Positions 49,159-57,342 of a stretch of DNA of 64,000 bases are shown in pieces. Positions within the stretch are counted from its first letter, which is position 1, and each line of letters opens with the position of its first letter. The stretch is from Polynucleobacter sp. AP-Ainpum-60-G11 (GTDB lineage: Bacteria > Pseudomonadota > Gammaproteobacteria > Burkholderiales > Burkholderiaceae), in the NCBI RefSeq assembly GCF_018688375.1, contig NZ_CP061318.1:1736001-1800000 (forward strand), in the 5' to 3' direction. A program made the translations under genes and the position numbers. Under the pieces are notes generated by a model that was not told the origin of the DNA, made no database searches, and saw nothing but the letters and a program-made list of their open reading frames with translations.

Positions 49159-49572
49159 TTATTTGACCAATGGCAAGGCTGCAGCCTGCCAACCTTGAAC
49201 GCCGCCATCTAAGACCGCAACTTCAGAAAACCCTAACTTCTTCAACTCTGGGACTACCTTACGGGCACTGATACCAGACTGGCATACCAAGATGACGGGA
49301 TTTTTACGGTCTAGCTTGAGTTTGTCGACTCCAGCAGCGATTCGCTCTGCCACCATATGTTTTGATCCCGGCAGATGGCCAGCCTTAAAGTCCGATTCTG
49401 GACGCAAGTCCAAAACGGCGGCTTTACGACGATTGATCCAAATAGTTGCCTCTGAGGGCGATAAGCCTTTTCCGCTAATAAGCGTAGATAATGTGGGGAG
49501 GAAAAGCGCTGCGCCTGAGACAAACAAGAGGGCGATAAGCGCTAAATTATCAATTTGCGTGAGAAAGTTCAT
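49159..49572 (-). CDS. Membrane-anchored rhodanese-like protein
   Basis: The protein has 137 residues from the ATG at 49570-49572. A membrane helix covers about 8-28. The rhodanese fold follows, with VLDLRPESDFKAGHLPGS and the active-site loop VCQSGISARK. It probably transfers sulfur from a persulfide, or acts as a redox partner for the glutaredoxin next door. A perfect TATAAT is exactly six bases before the ATG; the divergent gpmA uses an overlapping TAGAAT. Confidence 0.92.
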   Translation of the reverse strand: MNFLTQIDNLALIALLFVSGAALFLPTLSTLISGKGLSPSEATIWINRRKAAVLDLRPESDFKAGHLPGSKHMVAERIAAGVDKLKLDRKNPVILVCQSGISARKVVPELKKLGFSEVAVLDGGVQGWQAAALPLVK

Positions 49573-49594
49573 CACCGGATTATAGAATGGCTCT

Positions 49595-50284
49595 ATGAAA
49601 CAACTTGTCCTTATTCGTCATGGCGAATCCGCCTGGAACCTTGAAAACCGCTTCACTGGCTGGGCGGACGTTGACTTAACCCCAAAGGGCACTGAACAAG
49701 CCCTGACTGCAGGTGAAAATCTTCGTAAAGCAGGCTATGAGTTTGATATCGCCTACACCTCAGTTCTTAGAAGAGCTATTCGCACCTTGTGGCATGTTCA
49801 GGACAAGATGGACCTCATGTGGCTACCCGTTGTTCATAGCTGGAGACTCAATGAGCGCCACTATGGCGCCCTCACCGGTCTAAATAAGGCTGAAACTGCA
49901 CAACAGTACGGAGATGCCCAGGTCCATATTTGGCGTCGCTCCTACGATGTACGCCCACCGCTCCTGGAAAAAGGGGATGAGCGCAACCCCCAAAATGATC
50001 GTCGTTACGAAAAACTGAGCGCTACTGATATTCCCCTGGGCGAGTGCCTCAAAGATAACGTCGAGCGCGTATTACCTCTCTGGAATGAATCTATCGCACC
50101 TGCTCTCAAGGCAGGCAAACGCGTATTGCTTGTTGCACATGGCAACAGTATTCGCTCATTAATTAAGTATCTCGACCAGGTTTCTGACGAAGACATTATG
50201 GAAATCAACGTCCCTAATGGCATCCCGCTTGTATATGAGCTCGATGACAACCTCAAACCCATTCAGCATTTTTATTTGGATTAA
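49595..50284 (+). CDS. gpmA: GpmA, 2,3-bisphosphoglycerate-dependent phosphoglycerate mutase
   Basis: The protein has 229 residues. The phosphohistidine is H9 in [12 protein letters not shown], followed by [10 protein letters not shown] and the second histidine in [12 protein letters not shown]. It interconverts 3- and 2-phosphoglycerate in glycolysis and gluconeogenesis. TAGAAT lies exactly six bases before the ATG, and there is no ribosome binding site. The ctp gene follows after 14 bases. Confidence 0.97.
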   Translation: MKQLVLIRHGESAWNLENRFTGWADVDLTPKGTEQALTAGENLRKAGYEFDIAYTSVLRRAIRTLWHVQDKMDLMWLPVVHSWRLNERHYGALTGLNKAETAQQYGDAQVHIWRRSYDVRPPLLEKGDERNPQNDRRYEKLSATDIPLGECLKDNVERVLPLWNESIAPALKAGKRVLLVAHGNSIRSLIKYLDQVSDEDIMEINVPNGIPLVYELDDNLKPIQHFYLD

Positions 50285-50298
50285 GGTAAAACAGAAGC

Positions 50299-51732
50299 AT
50301 GCGCGTATTTTTAAAGAACTTTGCCCTAATTTCTGTTGGCCTCATCGCCGGGGTTGCAGCTACGATCCAACTGTCAGCTACCGCCCAACAAGGCACGACG
50401 CTACCCCTGGATGAGCTGCGCACACTATCCAATGTCTTTGCTCAGATTAAACGTGAATACGTTGAGCCGATCGAAGACAAGCAGTTGCTAACGGATGCCG
50501 TCAAAGGCATGGTGAGTAGTCTGGACCCCCACTCCACCTATCTTGATAAAAAAGATTTCTCTGAAATGCAGGAGCAAACTAGCGGCAAGTTCGCTGGCCT
50601 TGGGATTGAGATCACCTCAGAGGATGGCGTTGTTAAGGTACTCAATCCTATTGAAGACAGTCCAGCTGCACGAGCAGGCCTTCAAGCTGGTGATCTGATT
50701 ACCCGCTTAGATGACAAACCCGTTCGTGGCATGTCGCTAGACAAAGCAGTACGCACCATGCGCGGTACACCAGGCACAAAAATTACTTTGACCGTCTTCC
50801 GTAAAAGTGAAGAACGTAGCTTTCCAGTAACCATCACTCGCGCTGAAATTAAAGTGCAATCTGTCAAAGCCAAAATTGTGGATAACAATATTGCTTGGGT
50901 GAGAGTCACTAGCTTTCAAGAGCGAACTGTTCCTGATCTTGCTAGGAAGTTAAGTGAGCTTGCAAATCAAGATCCCAAAATGAAGGGCATCATTCTTGAC
51001 CTGAGAAACAATGGCGGGGGCTTGTTGCAAGGTGCGGTCGGTGTAGCTGCCGCCTTCTTGCCAGCAGATGCTGTGATCGTTTCCACTAAGGGTCAAACAG
51101 CTGACTCTAAGCAGGTGTTCAACGCAACACCGGCGATGTACCGCCTAAGTGAGCCCGGTGATCCCTTAGCTAGCGTGCCAGCAATGTATAAAAAATTACC
51201 GATGGTAGTTTTAGTTAATGCCTATTCCGCTTCTGCCTCTGAAATTGTGGCTGGTGCATTACAAGATTACAAACGTGCAACTATTATTGGTAAAACTACT
51301 TTCGGCAAAGGCTCTGTTCAGACCGTCCGCCCACTGACTAATGACTCAGCATTAAAAATCACTACGGCTTATTACTACACGCCGAGTGGTAAATCGATTC
51401 AGGCATACGGCATAAAACCAGATATCGCTGTAGATCAAAATAAAGATGGCGATCCTGATGATGTATTAATTACTCGTGAGATCGATAGTGAGAAGCATTT
51501 GCGCAACAAACAATCTTCAGAAGAAAAACTGGTTGCCGATCGTGAAAAACGCCGCCTAGAAGAGTTACAACGCATTGAAGAAAAAAATGCCAAGAAAACT
51601 CCCGAAGAGAAAGAAAAAGACAAATCTAAAAAGCCTGTCGAGCTCGGCGGCGCAGATGACTTCATGCTTACTCAGGCAGTCGCATTTATCAATGGTGAGC
51701 CTGTAAAACGCTCAGCCTCTAAGCTAGAGTAA
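50299..51732 (+). CDS. Carboxy-terminal processing protease (S41 family)
   Basis: The protein has 477 residues. A signal or membrane segment covers about 5-30. A PDZ domain is near 85-170 (GLGIEITSEDGVVKVLNPIEDSPAARAGLQAGD). The S41 catalytic serine and lysine lie in NAYSASASEIVAGAL and GKTTFGKGSVQT. A charged, probably coiled region (about 400-450, KRRLEELQRIEEKNAKKTPEEKEKDK) precedes the end. It cleaves envelope proteins in the periplasm. It is between gpmA and a MoeB-like gene, as in other Burkholderiales. Confidence 0.95.
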   Translation: MRVFLKNFALISVGLIAGVAATIQLSATAQQGTTLPLDELRTLSNVFAQIKREYVEPIEDKQLLTDAVKGMVSSLDPHSTYLDKKDFSEMQEQTSGKFAGLGIEITSEDGVVKVLNPIEDSPAARAGLQAGDLITRLDDKPVRGMSLDKAVRTMRGTPGTKITLTVFRKSEERSFPVTITRAEIKVQSVKAKIVDNNIAWVRVTSFQERTVPDLARKLSELANQDPKMKGIILDLRNNGGGLLQGAVGVAAAFLPADAVIVSTKGQTADSKQVFNATPAMYRLSEPGDPLASVPAMYKKLPMVVLVNAYSASASEIVAGALQDYKRATIIGKTTFGKGSVQTVRPLTNDSALKITTAYYYTPSGKSIQAYGIKPDIAVDQNKDGDPDDVLITREIDSEKHLRNKQSSEEKLVADREKRRLEELQRIEEKNAKKTPEEKEKDKSKKPVELGGADDFMLTQAVAFINGEPVKRSASKLE

Positions 51733-51753
51733 TTTCTAGCATTAGGCATATAT

Positions 51754-52506
51754 ATGAATGATGAGCAGCTACTTCGCTACTCGCGGCATTTACTACTAGA
51801 AGAAATTGATGTTGCTGGCCAAGAAATATTACTTGGCTCGCACATTCTCATCATTGGTGCTGGCGGCTTAGGAAGTGCTGCTGCCCCCTATTTAGCTGCG
51901 GCTGGCGTGGGGGAAATAAGCCTGGTCGATCATGACAAGGTTGAGCTCACTAATTTGCAACGGCAAATCATGCATAGCCAGAACTCCATTGGCAAAAGTA
52001 AAGTGGAGTCGGGTAAACAATTTTTAACAAGCATCAACCCCACTCTCATAATTAATGCAATCGCTGAAAAGGCCTCGGAAAATTTACTGAATAAACTCTT
52101 GCCAACAGTAAATCTCGTTCTAGATTGCACGGATAACTTTGCTACCCGTCAGCTCATTAATGCAGCCTGCTTCAATCACAAGACGCCGCTCGTCTCTGGT
52201 TCTGCCCTTAAATTTGATGGTCAATTAAGCGTCTTTGATTTTCGTAATGAAACATCTCCTTGCTATGCCTGCCTCTTCTCACCAGAAGAACAGTTTGAAG
52301 AAGTGAGCTGTGCCAGTATGGGCATCTTCTCACCTCTAGTCGGCATAATTGGTGCGATGCAAGCGGCTCAAGCTCTGCAGGTATTGATTGGCTTTGGTCA
52401 GCCTTTAGTAGGAAGAATGTTGCTTTGGAATGCGCTCAATACTCAGATTGATGAAATTCGCATTTCCCGAAATACCGCATGCAAAGTATGCGGAGCTCAG
52501 CACTAG
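51754..52506 (+). CDS. MoeB/ThiF-family adenylyltransferase
   Basis: The protein has 250 residues. The E1-like nucleotide-binding motif is ILIIGAGGLGSAAAPYLAAAGVG, then DHDKVELTNLQRQ. Zinc cysteines are CYAC and CKVC near the end, and the conserved cysteine is in SCASMGIFSPLVGIIGA. It adenylates the C-terminal glycine of a ubiquitin-like sulfur carrier (MoaD or ThiS); which one cannot be told. It ends four bases from the convergent ptsI. Confidence 0.92.
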   Translation: MNDEQLLRYSRHLLLEEIDVAGQEILLGSHILIIGAGGLGSAAAPYLAAAGVGEISLVDHDKVELTNLQRQIMHSQNSIGKSKVESGKQFLTSINPTLIINAIAEKASENLLNKLLPTVNLVLDCTDNFATRQLINAACFNHKTPLVSGSALKFDGQLSVFDFRNETSPCYACLFSPEEQFEEVSCASMGIFSPLVGIIGAMQAAQALQVLIGFGQPLVGRMLLWNALNTQIDEIRISRNTACKVCGAQH

Positions 52507-52510
52507 GAAT

Positions 52511-54262
52511 TTAAGAGAGTAATCGCTCTAAGGCTTTGGCCTGCTCTTCAGGCTCATAGGCACGTAAGACTCTCGGCACACGGGTTTTCAATAAGCCCAC
52601 ATTTGCTTTTAAGATCTCACGCTTAACCAACAACAGCTGACTGAAGTGCATTGAGAAGTCTGTCAGTCCTAGCGCAAGCAATAACTTAGTTAATGCAGGA
52701 TCGCCAGCCATTTCACCACAAACGGCAACAGGAACGCCTGCTCGTTTAGCTTGGTCAATGATGCTGGATAGCAAATTCAAGATGGCGGGATGCAGAGGAT
52801 CATACAAATGTGCCACGGCATGATCTGCACGATCAATGGCCAAGGTGTACTGAATTAAATCATTAGTGCCGATAGAAAGAAAATCAAATCGATTAATAAA
52901 CAAGGGCAGCATTAGAGCAGCTGCCGGAATTTCAATCATTGCACCCACTTGAATGTTGGGATTAAAAGCCTTGCCACGCTGATGCAATTGCTGCTTTGCT
53001 TTTTCAATCAATCTCAATGTTTCATCAATTTCTTTGGCATGCGCCAACATCGGAATCATGATTCTTGCCTGACCATGAGCTGATGCACGCAAGATAGCTC
53101 TCAGTTGAGTTAAAAAGATTTCAGGCTCAGTCAAGGACCAGCGAATTGCACGCAGCCCTAATGGTGATGCGCCAGTTTGAGAAACTTCGCCTCCACCACC
53201 TAATGCCTTATCAGCACCAACGTCAATTGTTCTGATATTGACTGGTAGTCCATGCATTAAATCTACTACCCGACGATATTCTTGATACTGCTGCTCTTCA
53301 TCAGGCAAAGCTTGCTTACGATCCATGAATAAAAATTCGGAGCGGAATAAACCAACACCCACAGCCCCCAACTTCACTGCTTGAATAGCATCCTCGGGCA
53401 ATTCAATATTGGCAAATAACTCAATCTCAACCCGATCAGTCGTTTCTGTCTTGGCGTGCCTTAACTGCTTTAGCTTACGAGCCTCTTTAATAGCTTGAGT
53501 CTGCAGTTTTCGATATTCAGCAAGAAGCTGTTCGTCTGGAGCAACGACAACTACCCCATGCTCACCATCCAATATCAGCCAATCGCCATGACGAATCATT
53601 TCACTCGCATGCCGCACGCCAACTACCGCAGGAATTTCCATACTGCGGGCAACAATGGCGGTATGCGAAGTCTTACCACCCAGATCGGTTACAAATCCAG
53701 TAAAGGCATGCTCTTTAAAGCGCAACATGTCATGCGGTGCAATGTCATGCGCCACAATAATGGCCTCTACACCAACTTCACCTGGTGACAATAGCTCAGC
53801 GTCACTCAAAGCATCCTTCTGCTGTGTATGTAGCGCCTTCAGGACTCGCTCAGCTACCTGACGAATATCATTCGCCCGTTCTTTAAGGTATGCGTCCTCA
53901 ATCTCTGCAAATTGCTCCAAGAGATCATTGAGCTCTGTTGTCAATGCCCACGCAGCATTTAAACGTTGTGTCCGAATCAACTTGAGCGGCTTCTCAGCCA
54001 AAGCTGGATCTGCCAAAATCATGCCGTGTACATCTAAAAACGCAGCCATCTCTTGTGGCGCATCTTTAGGCAGACCCTGACGCAACTGCGCTAACTCTTG
54101 GCGCACTTGATCAAAAGCATCTAATAACTTTTGGGCCTCAGACTCTTCTTTGCCAACTTCAATTAAGTAATGGCTAACCTCTAATGCTGCACGGGATATC
54201 AGTACGGCTTTGCCAATGGCAATGCCTTTAGATACTGCAATACCGTGCAAAGCAAAAGTCAT
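52511..54262 (-). CDS. ptsI: PtsI, PTS enzyme I
   Basis: The protein has 583 residues. The active histidine is H200 in LGGKTSHTAIVARS. The C-terminal PEP-binding domain has GVGLFRSEFLFMDR, IGTNDLIQYTLAIDR and CGEMAGDP. It takes phosphate from PEP to HPr, encoded two bases upstream. No sugar-specific EIIB or EIIC gene is in the window, so this is likely the start of a regulatory phosphorelay. Confidence 0.97.
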   Translation of the reverse strand: MTFALHGIAVSKGIAIGKAVLISRAALEVSHYLIEVGKEESEAQKLLDAFDQVRQELAQLRQGLPKDAPQEMAAFLDVHGMILADPALAEKPLKLIRTQRLNAAWALTTELNDLLEQFAEIEDAYLKERANDIRQVAERVLKALHTQQKDALSDAELLSPGEVGVEAIIVAHDIAPHDMLRFKEHAFTGFVTDLGGKTSHTAIVARSMEIPAVVGVRHASEMIRHGDWLILDGEHGVVVVAPDEQLLAEYRKLQTQAIKEARKLKQLRHAKTETTDRVEIELFANIELPEDAIQAVKLGAVGVGLFRSEFLFMDRKQALPDEEQQYQEYRRVVDLMHGLPVNIRTIDVGADKALGGGGEVSQTGASPLGLRAIRWSLTEPEIFLTQLRAILRASAHGQARIMIPMLAHAKEIDETLRLIEKAKQQLHQRGKAFNPNIQVGAMIEIPAAALMLPLFINRFDFLSIGTNDLIQYTLAIDRADHAVAHLYDPLHPAILNLLSSIIDQAKRAGVPVAVCGEMAGDPALTKLLLALGLTDFSMHFSQLLLVKREILKANVGLLKTRVPRVLRAYEPEEQAKALERLLS

Positions 54263-54264
54263 GC

Positions 54265-54534
54265 TTATTCGCCTTCACCAAATCGATCGTTGATCAATGC
54301 TGTTAAGGCTTGCATTGCCTCATCTTCTTTTTCGCCAACAGTCTCTAAAGTGACTGTGCTGCCAATACCGGCTGCCAGCATCATGACGCCCATAATACTT
54401 TTGGCATTAATTTGACGACCATTACGAGACAATAAGATTTCACAAGGAAACTCTGCAGCAAGTTGGGATAACTTTGCAGAAGCACGAGCGTGTAATCCCA
54501 ATTTATTAATAATTTCAATTTCAGCAACTGGCAT
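54265..54534 (-). CDS. ptsH: HPr phosphocarrier protein
   Basis: The protein has 89 residues. H15 in KLGLHARASAK is the phosphorelay site. S46 in NAKSIMGVMML is the site used by HPr kinase, whose gene is at 21153-22142, so both control modes appear intact. It is between ptsI and the mannose-type EIIA gene. Confidence 0.97.
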   Translation of the reverse strand: MPVAEIEIINKLGLHARASAKLSQLAAEFPCEILLSRNGRQINAKSIMGVMMLAAGIGSTVTLETVGEKEDEAMQALTALINDRFGEGE

Positions 54535-54542
54535 AAGGAATC

Positions 54543-54977
54543 CTATTTCTCGGTAGTGGCTTGTGGAGTTTTTGAACCTAAACGCAGGATGCCATTTTGG
54601 CCACCTTGCAGCGCTTTATGAGCCAACTCTTCCAGACCCTCGCCACGATGGGAGATGCAACGCATCAACATAGGTAAATTGAGTCCCGCCAAAACAACCA
54701 CAGGGGTATCCAAACCAGATAATGGCCCTAAGGCTTCAAGCTTAGACGCTACATTGGCTGGGGTCGCGCCCATGACATCAGTGAGAATTAAAACGCCCTG
54801 CCCAGTATTAACACCGTAGGCTGCCCTTAAAACTCGGTCAAAGCTTGCCTTTGTATCTTCGTAAGGAGGAATGTCGACAGCCCTCACTCTCTCAGGTACC
54901 ACACCAAATGCATGCTCAGCAAAACCGAGCATCGCGCTTGCGACCGGGGTGTGGGCAACTATTACGATTCCGACCAT
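54543..54977 (-). CDS. Mannose-family PTS EIIA protein
   Basis: The protein has 144 residues from the ATG at 54975-54977 (MVGIVIVAHTPVASAML). H9 is the expected phosphorylation site. GVLILTDVMGATPANVASKL and VVLAGLNLPMLMR are the EIIA-Man core. Standing alone without EIIB, C or D, it is expected to be regulatory. It starts three bases after the gshB stop, within the gshA-gshB-EIIA-ptsH-ptsI series. Confidence 0.94.
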   Translation of the reverse strand: MVGIVIVAHTPVASAMLGFAEHAFGVVPERVRAVDIPPYEDTKASFDRVLRAAYGVNTGQGVLILTDVMGATPANVASKLEALGPLSGLDTPVVVLAGLNLPMLMRCISHRGEGLEELAHKALQGGQNGILRLGSKTPQATTEK

Positions 54978-54979
54978 GT

Positions 54980-55921
54980 TTATGCCAATGCCTTTTCGAG
55001 CGCTGTTAACCAAAATTTCGGAACATCGAATCCACTTTGCTCCGTAATCTCTACAAAACACGTTGGGCTGGTCACATTAATTTCAGTGACATAAGCACCA
55101 ATTAAATCCAATCCTACCAAGAACAAACCACGGGCATTCAAAATAGGGGCAAGGCGCTCTGCAACCTTCCTCTCGGCATCAGTCAATGGCATAGCCACTC
55201 CTTTGCCACCAGCGGCTAAGTTACCGCGGATTTCACTACCTTGCGGAATACGCGCCAATGCAAATGGCACCACTTCGCCACCGATCAGCAATACTCGTTT
55301 ATCGCCTTGGGCGATGTCAGGCAAGAATCTTTGCACCATCAAGGTACGTGCACCATTCTCACCCAGCGTCTCCACAATACTGGCAAGGTTCAAGCCATCT
55401 GGACCCACACGAAACACACCCATGCCACCCATGCCATCTAAGGGCTTAATCACGATATCTTGATGCTCTTGATGAAATACCTCAATTGCACTAAGTTCAC
55501 GCGTGATTAAAGTTGGTGGAATCAGTTCCGGAAATTCAGTGATAGATATTTTTTCGGAATGGTCCCGAATAGCCATCGGGTTATTGAATACTTTCGCGCC
55601 CTGACGAACCGCAGCAGATAACAACCAAGTCGTGTTGAGATATTCAATATCAAATGGCGGATCAGTGCGCATCATGACTGCGTCAAAAGTATTTAATGGA
55701 CGAGCTTCAATGTGACCCAATTCAAACCAGGCTGTACCACCTGGCTTAATGTCGAGAGACTGACAATCAGCCACTACAAAGTCATCTCTCCACAGGATAT
55801 TGCGGCTTTGGCAAAACCAAAGTTGATGCCCTGCCTCTTGTGCAACTCGCATCATTGCCAAGGTGGAATCTTTACTAATCTTGAAAGACTCCAGAGGGTC
55901 GGCAATGAAAAGAAAGATCAT
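54980..55921 (-). CDS. gshB: GshB, glutathione synthetase
   Basis: The protein has 313 residues. The ATP-grasp fold shows DPPFDIEYLNTTWLL, VIKPLDGMGGMGVFRV, RFLPDIAQGDKRVLLIGGE and the C-terminal VTEINVTSPTC. It joins gamma-glutamylcysteine and glycine. It is 17 bases after gshA and directly before the EIIA gene, so glutathione synthesis and the PTS proteins are probably co-transcribed. Confidence 0.97.
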   Translation of the reverse strand: MIFLFIADPLESFKISKDSTLAMMRVAQEAGHQLWFCQSRNILWRDDFVVADCQSLDIKPGGTAWFELGHIEARPLNTFDAVMMRTDPPFDIEYLNTTWLLSAAVRQGAKVFNNPMAIRDHSEKISITEFPELIPPTLITRELSAIEVFHQEHQDIVIKPLDGMGGMGVFRVGPDGLNLASIVETLGENGARTLMVQRFLPDIAQGDKRVLLIGGEVVPFALARIPQGSEIRGNLAAGGKGVAMPLTDAERKVAERLAPILNARGLFLVGLDLIGAYVTEINVTSPTCFVEITEQSGFDVPKFWLTALEKALA

Positions 55922-55938
55922 CTTAGTGTCCGAATCGA

Positions 55939-57237
55939 TTAAGCGGCTTCAGCATTGGGATCGGAACGCTCTAACTCCAAGGAGGCCGCCAGTAAAGCAA
56001 GGCGAGCCACAACACCATAAAGATAAAAACGATTTGGTGGAGCACTACCAGGCTTAGCACCCAAGTCTGGCATGGAGTTTTGCTCGAACGCCAAAGGTAC
56101 AAAATGCATGCCCGGCGCGTTCAGATTCTCATCGGGGCCACGGTCAGTATGCACCCGATAGAAACCACCAATCACATAGCGATCAATCATGTACACCACG
56201 GGCTCAGCAACTGCCTCGTTCACTTTCTCGAAGGTATACACGCCCTCCTGAATCAATACATCGCTTACCTCAAGACCTTCTTTGACTACGCTCATCTTAT
56301 TGCGGTCTTTACGATTCAAGCCTTTGAGCTGAGCAGGATCATTCACCACCATCACACCCATGCCATATGTACCAGCATCTGCTTTGACAACGACGTATGG
56401 TTTTTCTTTGATGCCGTACTCACGGTATTTCTTGGCAGTTTTCTTGAGAACTTTCTCTACAGCTGCCTGCAACTCTTCTTCACCCTTACGCTCATGGAAG
56501 TTCACATTGGAGCAACTGGCAAAATAAGGATTGATCATCCAAGGATCAATGTCCACTACCTTCGCAAATTTTTTAGCAACTTCATCATAGGCGGCAAAGT
56601 GATTTGACTTTCGACGGACGTGCCAACCAGCATGGAGTCCGGGCAAGAGGTACTGCTCGTGCAAGTTTTCTAGAATTGGAGGGATGCCTGCTGATAAATC
56701 ATTATTCAAGAGAATGGAGCAAGGATCAAAATCTTTTAATCCAAGACGTTGCTTCTTTAAGCCTAAACGAGATAAAGGCTCCATCAAGAGACGATTACCA
56801 TCCGGCAAATCAATCCAAGTTGGTTTTTTAATTTCATCTGACAAAGTACCGAGACGCACATTCAGACCAGCTTGACGCAAGATCGAGGACAGGCGCGCAA
56901 TATTCTGCAAATAGAAGGTATTACGAGTATGGCGCTCAGGTATTAATAGTAAATTTTTTGCTTCCGGGCAAATCTTCTCAATTGCTGCCATTGCAGCCTG
57001 AACTGCCAAAGGCAGCATCTGTGGAGATAGATTGTTAAAGCCGCCTGGGAAGAGATTGGTGTCGACTGGAGCTAGCTTAAAGCCCGCATTACGCAAGTCA
57101 ACTGAACAGTAGAAGGGCGGAGTGTGCTCCTGCCATTCAAGCCTGAACCAGCGCTCGATTGTTGGGGTTGCTTCTAATACCTTCGACTCGAGATCGAGAA
57201 GAGGGCCGCTAAGGGCAGTGATGAGATGTGGAACCAT
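55939..57237 (-). CDS. gshA: GshA, glutamate-cysteine ligase (proteobacterial short type)
   Basis: The protein has 432 residues. It matches the short ligase family of Beta- and some other Proteobacteria rather than the E. coli GshA type: VDLRNAGFKLAPVDTNLFPGGFNNL, LLIPERHTRN, VVVKADAGTYGMGVMVV and DRYVIGGFYRVHTDRGP. It makes gamma-glutamylcysteine, the first step to glutathione. TACAAT lies exactly six bases before the ATG with no ribosome binding site. Tandem terminators of amt stand just upstream. Confidence 0.95.
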   Translation of the reverse strand: MVPHLITALSGPLLDLESKVLEATPTIERWFRLEWQEHTPPFYCSVDLRNAGFKLAPVDTNLFPGGFNNLSPQMLPLAVQAAMAAIEKICPEAKNLLLIPERHTRNTFYLQNIARLSSILRQAGLNVRLGTLSDEIKKPTWIDLPDGNRLLMEPLSRLGLKKQRLGLKDFDPCSILLNNDLSAGIPPILENLHEQYLLPGLHAGWHVRRKSNHFAAYDEVAKKFAKVVDIDPWMINPYFASCSNVNFHERKGEEELQAAVEKVLKKTAKKYREYGIKEKPYVVVKADAGTYGMGVMVVNDPAQLKGLNRKDRNKMSVVKEGLEVSDVLIQEGVYTFEKVNEAVAEPVVYMIDRYVIGGFYRVHTDRGPDENLNAPGMHFVPLAFEQNSMPDLGAKPGSAPPNRFYLYGVVARLALLAASLELERSDPNAEAA

Positions 57238-57268
57238 TTCACCATTGTAAGATTTTTAAAAGAAAGAC

Positions 57269-57288
57269 GCGGAATCCGAGGATCCCGC
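57269..57288 (-). terminator. Second hairpin downstream of amt
   Basis: GCGGAATCC and GGATCCCGC can pair with one mismatch. On the minus strand the hairpin is followed by GTCTTTCTTTT. It may act as a back-up terminator behind the one at 57293-57321. Confidence 0.5.
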
Positions 57289-57292
57289 GCTT

Positions 57293-57321
57293 AAAAACCG
57301 GGCAGCCAACTAAAGCTGCCC
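57293..57321 (-). terminator. Intrinsic terminator after amt
   Basis: On the minus strand GGGCAGC (57315-57321) pairs with GCTGCCC (57300-57306), followed by GG and five T. It ends the torF-glnK-amt operon. Confidence 0.85.
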
Positions 57322-57342
57322 AGTGAGGGGTAAAAATGCTAA

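Noticed and set aside
56080..56607. Plus-strand open frame of 175 codons inside gshA
   Set aside because: Its histidine- and phenylalanine-rich translation is typical of antisense to a real gene, and gshA is conserved across the whole stretch.
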